A stretch of 14,260 bases of DNA from an uncultured Eubacteriales bacterium (GTDB taxonomy: Bacteria > Bacillota > Clostridia > Oscillospirales > Oscillospiraceae). Under the pieces are notes generated by a model that ran no database searches, had not been told where the DNA came from, and saw only the letters and a list, made by a program, of their open reading frames with translations. Positions 11,355-14,260 of the stretch are shown here, in pieces; positions within the stretch are counted from its first letter, which is position 1; each line of letters starts with the position of its first letter. The DNA lies in NCBI GenBank assembly GCA_905201305.1, contig CAJKNS010000030.1:1-14260 (forward strand). The letters are read 5' to 3'. A program made the translations under genes and the position numbers.

Positions 11355-12785
11355 TTATTTTTTCGTCACGTTGATATAGTATTCCGGCTTCTTCGGATCA
11401 AGGGTCACCTGGAGGATTCCGTGCTCCGGATCAAAGCCGAAATTCTGGTCCCGAATTTCTACGGCATCGCAGTTTTCCAGCTGCGCAGTGAGCGTCGTCA
11501 TGGGAATCTGCGTGCCCATGGTGGTCACCATGTCATAACCGTCTGCCCCTTCTCCCGCTTCTGCCTGGGCAGGATCGTTCTGCTGGGTTCCGCTGGGATA
11601 TTTGAGCTGCCGGATGGAAACCATAAGCTCTCCCCCTGCCGGAATTTCCGTCCGGAAGGAACGGTAAAACACTCTGTCCTCCCACAGCAGATTTCCAATA
11701 TATTCGCTCAGAAGACCGTCCTCCTGAGACAGATAGGTTCCCAATGCGCCAGACAGAAGCACGGTCTCCAGCCAGCTGTTTTCTGCTTCGGTCTGGTCCG
11801 GGTTCCAGCTCAGTTCCCTGGCAATGACGTCGTGTAAGGCTGCGCCCAGCGTTGTCTCCGTTTCCGTGACCGTTGCTTCCGCAGCTCTGCCAGGATCGCC
11901 ATAGGCATAGATTTCATAATCCCCCAGCTGACCGTGAACCACTGCCACCTGCGCCGTGTCGTTCTCTCCAAGGCTTCCGGTATACAGCCAGGTATATTCG
12001 CTCCCTTCCTCTTGCCGGATTGCGCCATCCAAACCGGATGTGAAAACGCCGCCGCTGTCTGCCGTTTCCGCCACCTTCAGTTGGAACCTTTCTCCCGTAG
12101 TCCCCTGAATCACCACATTCGAAAACGTATAGACCGTCACCGGGGTATCCGCAGAAATCGGCTGCGTATTCTCAATGGTATTTGTGCCAACCAGCGTATT
12201 GTAATCCTCCCAGGAGCTTTGCGCTCCCACTGATGCACCAAGCAGCAGTGAACTGTCCGCCAATTTTCCGTCCACCTGAATGTCAGGCGTCTTCCCTTCT
12301 GCTTCCTTTCTTCCTGAAGACTGATAGGGATACAGCAGCTCCAACGAGATTGGTTCCGTACCGCTGTTTTTCAGGGTATAGGTATCGGTAATAATGGCAG
12401 CAGCATCCTCTGTATTGTATTTTGTGCCGTCCTCGAGGGTCGTTTCCTTCGTCACATAAGGGGAAAAATCCAGGGTGAGATTACGCTCTGCGGTTACCGC
12501 GCCGATTTCTCCCGCTGCCGTCAGCGGGAACATCGGACCGCGATAGGATTGGTATACATTTCCGTCGTAATTTACGAGTATGCCGGAATCGTTTCCTCCC
12601 ATACCCCCGGCAAAGCTCACCATCACCCACGCAATGGGCGTGATAATGATTAACGTAATCACCGCAGCCAGAATGCCAAGGGTATGCTTTGCTCCATTTT
12701 TCAGGACAGCCGAGGATTCAATGAGCTCATCCCGAATCTCTCCGATGCCCTCCAGCAAGCGCTCCGACTTTTTCCGATCCTTCAT
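11355..12785 (-). CDS. Single-pass membrane protein, probable anti-sigma factor
   Basis: The 476-residue protein has a short charged cytoplasmic N-terminus (MKDRKKSERLLEGIGEIRDE, then LIESS), one transmembrane helix (about 34-58, TLGILAAVITLIIITPIAWV) and a ~415-residue outer domain rich in beta-type sequence that I do not recognise. The LLEGIGEIRDELIESS helix resembles the L.AIGEIDDELIEEA motif I associate with the cytoplasmic helix of Clostridia anti-sigma proteins; no HXXXCXXC zinc motif is seen. Its ATG overlaps the stop of the ECF sigma gene (ATGA), so production is coupled. This is the typical sigma/anti-sigma arrangement, with an extracellular sensing domain. No clear terminator follows; read-through towards ybaK is possible. 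Target and signal are unknown. Confidence 0.75.
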   Translation of the reverse strand: MKDRKKSERLLEGIGEIRDELIESSAVLKNGAKHTLGILAAVITLIIITPIAWVMVSFAGGMGGNDSGILVNYDGNVYQSYRGPMFPLTAAGEIGAVTAERNLTLDFSPYVTKETTLEDGTKYNTEDAAAIITDTYTLKNSGTEPISLELLYPYQSSGRKEAEGKTPDIQVDGKLADSSLLLGASVGAQSSWEDYNTLVGTNTIENTQPISADTPVTVYTFSNVVIQGTTGERFQLKVAETADSGGVFTSGLDGAIRQEEGSEYTWLYTGSLGENDTAQVAVVHGQLGDYEIYAYGDPGRAAEATVTETETTLGAALHDVIARELSWNPDQTEAENSWLETVLLSGALGTYLSQEDGLLSEYIGNLLWEDRVFYRSFRTEIPAGGELMVSIRQLKYPSGTQQNDPAQAEAGEGADGYDMVTTMGTQIPMTTLTAQLENCDAVEIRDQNFGFDPEHGILQVTLDPKKPEYYINVTKK

Positions 12786-13339
12786 AGGCTCACCCCCTGC
12801 TGCTCCAGATACACCTTGAGCTTACTGCGCATTCGGCTCAGCCGCTGGGAAATCAGTCCTCTGGGAAGCTCAAACTCCCGAGATAGCTGCTCCAGACTGT
12901 CACCAAACCAATATCGCCGCACAAACAGCTTTTTCTGCTGCTCCGGCAAATGAATCAGCCAATTGCTGATAATCTCCCCCAGTTCCTTTGCCTCCAGCGA
13001 CTGCTCCGGCGTTGAGGAATCCGGAATGCACTGGTCCAGCTCCTCCAGCAGCAGCTCCATCTCCGAATTCCGTTTTTCCGCATGGTTCTTTCGGTAGCGG
13101 GAGATGGAAAGCCGCCGAGTGATTTTGCCCAAATATGCCCGCAGCGCCCACGGATTGTCCGGCGGGATGTGCCGCCACGCATTGTGATAGGTATCGCTTT
13201 CGCATTCCTCCGCATCCTGATTCTGGTGCAGAATACTCATGGCAATGCCATAGAGAAAGGCACCGTATTTGCTTCGTGATGCCGAAATTGCCTGTTCATC
13301 CCGCTTTTGATACAGCCGGATAATCTCCCTGTCCTCCAT
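12782..13339 (-). CDS. ECF-type RNA polymerase sigma factor
   Basis: The 185-residue protein has the two domains of an extracytoplasmic-function sigma factor. Region 2 (about 8-85) includes YGAFLYGIAMSILHQNQDAEE, SDTYHNAWRHI and an arginine-rich segment (YLGKITRRLSISRYRKNHAEKR) for -10 binding. Region 4 (about 125-180) includes LPEQQKKLFVRRYWFGDSLE, then ELPRGLISQRLSRMRSKLK, the helix-turn-helix for -35 binding. The start at 13337-13339 is chosen for the AAGGAGGGG site; a longer in-frame start at 13444 would add an unconserved, promoter-overlapping N-terminus. It directs RNA polymerase to an unknown regulon, probably envelope genes, and is coupled by a 4-bp overlap to its probable anti-sigma partner. 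I cannot assign an ECF subgroup. Confidence 0.9.
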   Translation of the reverse strand: MEDREIIRLYQKRDEQAISASRSKYGAFLYGIAMSILHQNQDAEECESDTYHNAWRHIPPDNPWALRAYLGKITRRLSISRYRKNHAEKRNSEMELLLEELDQCIPDSSTPEQSLEAKELGEIISNWLIHLPEQQKKLFVRRYWFGDSLEQLSREFELPRGLISQRLSRMRSKLKVYLEQQGVSL

Positions 13340-13415
13340 CGCTTCCCCTCCTTTCGTCCTTCTAATCTCTAAGACGCAGTTTCCCGTTGATTCTTCCATC
13401 CCGTTCTTATTTTTT

Positions 13416-13444
13416 ATCATACCGAAAAACGGACCGGCACGCAA
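13416..13444 (-). promoter_or_regulatory. Promoter of the sigma/anti-sigma operon
   Basis: On the minus strand TTGCGT (13439-13444), 17 bp, TATGAT (13416-13421). The -35 and spacer lie inside the hairpin terminator of the preceding sulfatase gene. Start near 13409, leader about 70 nt. Confidence 0.6.
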
Positions 13445-13468
13445 GTATCACCTGCTGCCAGTCCGTTT
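13425..13468 (-). terminator. Terminator of the sulfatase gene, overlapping the sigma promoter
   Basis: On the minus strand AAACGGACTGGCA (13456-13468) pairs with TGCCGGTCCGTTT (13427-13439), a 13-bp stem with one T-G wobble, followed by two more Ts (GTTTTT in all). It lies 12 bp after the sulfatase stop codon. Confidence 0.8.
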
Positions 13469-13480
13469 CAGAATCGAGAT

Positions 13481-14260
13481 TCAGTTTTCCATTTTTGTGT
13501 CCTGGAGATAGAACACGCTGTTGGCGCGTCCCTTCAGGTCTGCCAGATTGTTATAGGCAACCCTCCGATAGTCGGCAATCTCCGGCTCCAGCGGATTCTG
13601 CTCGTCCGCCTGGAAGAAGTTCCCGTGCGCGTCCCGGCAGCCCATGGCAGTAATCACCGGCAGCTTGGTATACAGTCCTGCCAGATAGTCGTTATACCGG
13701 GTGGTCTGGAGTCCGGACACCTGGAGCAGCAGCGTGCTGAGATAGTTCATGCTGATCTCATCCACCCAGCCCGCGGGAATGTCATAGTTCGCCCAGAGGA
13801 TGAACCGGGTGATATACCGCTTCTGCTGGGTTTCGCCGTCCATCTCGCTGATGCTCTGCCCCATAACCTCGGAATAGAAGCTGTCCTCAATAAAGGGCTG
13901 ATGGTCGCCAAACATCAGGATAATCGTGGGCTCGTCCACATTTTTGAAATAATTCAGCAGGTCCTCAAAGGCTTCATCCGTCTTTTTAATCAAAGACAGA
14001 TATTGATCGGTCTTGGGATAATCCCCCTTGGTGGAGGTAAGGTAGACCTCCTGATCGAAATTATCATACTTCTGATTATAACTGGAATGATTCTGCATGG
14101 TGACGTTGAACAGGAACATGGGCTGATCCGGGTCCTTCTCCTCATACATCTGCTCGATCTGCTGGAAGTCGTAGGCATCGGATACAAATCGCCGCAGCAG
14201 AATCTGCTGACCCGGATACTTCTGCCGCAGCAGCCGCTTATAGAGGGTATAGCTGTAGCC
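13481..14260 (-). CDS. LTA synthase/sulfatase family protein, C-terminal part
   Basis: An open frame of 259 codons runs from the right edge of the window to a TGA at 13481-13483; the N-terminus, expected to hold membrane helices, lies outside. The fragment has the alkaline-phosphatase-superfamily signatures of LTA-synthase-like enzymes: FNVTMQNHSSY (about residues 51-61) and the metal-binding FGDHQP (117-122), where Asp and His bind Mn2+ or a similar metal. The family transfers phosphoglycerol from phosphatidylglycerol at the outer face of the membrane or cleaves related esters. The ~100 residues after FGDHQP are longer than in minimal LtaS and resemble Clostridia paralogues ending in a tail of unknown role. 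Whether it makes lipoteichoic acid or decorates another polymer is open. It ends at a terminator that overlaps the next promoter. Confidence 0.85.
   Translation of the reverse strand, partial: GYSYTLYKRLLRQKYPGQQILLRRFVSDAYDFQQIEQMYEEKDPDQPMFLFNVTMQNHSSYNQKYDNFDQEVYLTSTKGDYPKTDQYLSLIKKTDEAFEDLLNYFKNVDEPTIILMFGDHQPFIEDSFYSEVMGQSISEMDGETQQKRYITRFILWANYDIPAGWVDEISMNYLSTLLLQVSGLQTTRYNDYLAGLYTKLPVITAMGCRDAHGNFFQADEQNPLEPEIADYRRVAYNNLADLKGRANSVFYLQDTKMEN

Noticed and set aside
13340..13444. Longer N-terminus for the sigma factor
   Set aside because: The extra 35 codons overlap the predicted promoter and lack sigma homology; the ATG at 13337-13339 has AAGGAGGGG upstream.

Overview
The window looks like the chromosome of a Gram-positive anaerobe of class Clostridia, probably a gut Oscillospirales/Ruminococcaceae-type bacterium. 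The grounds are moderately high GC, strong Shine-Dalgarno sites before almost every gene, consensus sigma-A promoters, U-tailed hairpin terminators, lipoprotein signal peptides, an LTA-synthase-like sulfatase, an ECF sigma factor with a membrane partner, and the paired radical-SAM/DUF2344 genes. No tRNA, rRNA, CRISPR array or mobile element was seen.

Layout. 1-2325 (minus): an operon of a small zinc-ribbon protein, a TIGR03960-type radical SAM protein and the start of its DUF2344 partner (cut by the window edge). 2383-5941: a divergent pair, a large tannase-like alpha/beta-hydrolase lipoprotein (minus) and a cysteine-rich beta-helix protein without signal peptide (plus), whose promoters share a 265-bp intergenic region with repeats. 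5994-9042 (minus): a methionine ABC importer operon, metQ-metN-metI. 9130-10411 (plus): a small unknown protein translationally coupled to a LysR-family regulator, divergent from the importer. 10460-11304 (minus): a TSCPD protein and a YbaK-type Cys-tRNA deacylase. 11355-13444 (minus): an ECF sigma factor and a one-TM membrane protein that is its probable anti-sigma factor. 13481-14260 (minus): the C-terminal part of an LTA synthase/sulfatase family protein.

The most remarkable part is 7700-9042. A perfect consensus promoter (TTGACA-17-TATAAT) drives a leader RNA. The leader encodes a 33-residue peptide with 9 Met and 4 Cys (core MMNMFGMCMGSMCMCHC), followed by a U6-tailed terminator upstream of metQ. 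Four leader segments can pair as 1:2, 2:3 (antiterminator) or 3:4 (terminator), exactly the logic of a ribosome-mediated attenuator. Here the sensed supply would be charged tRNA-Met and/or tRNA-Cys rather than SAM (S-box) or uncharged tRNA binding (T-box). The controlled metQ gene is itself unusual: the two halves of the MetQ fold appear in swapped order, which reads as a circular permutation. A second hairpin terminator separates metQ from metN, and metN carries an apparent one-base deletion. The divergent LysR gene and a T-N11-A palindrome about 68 bp upstream of the predicted leader start suggest a second layer of control.
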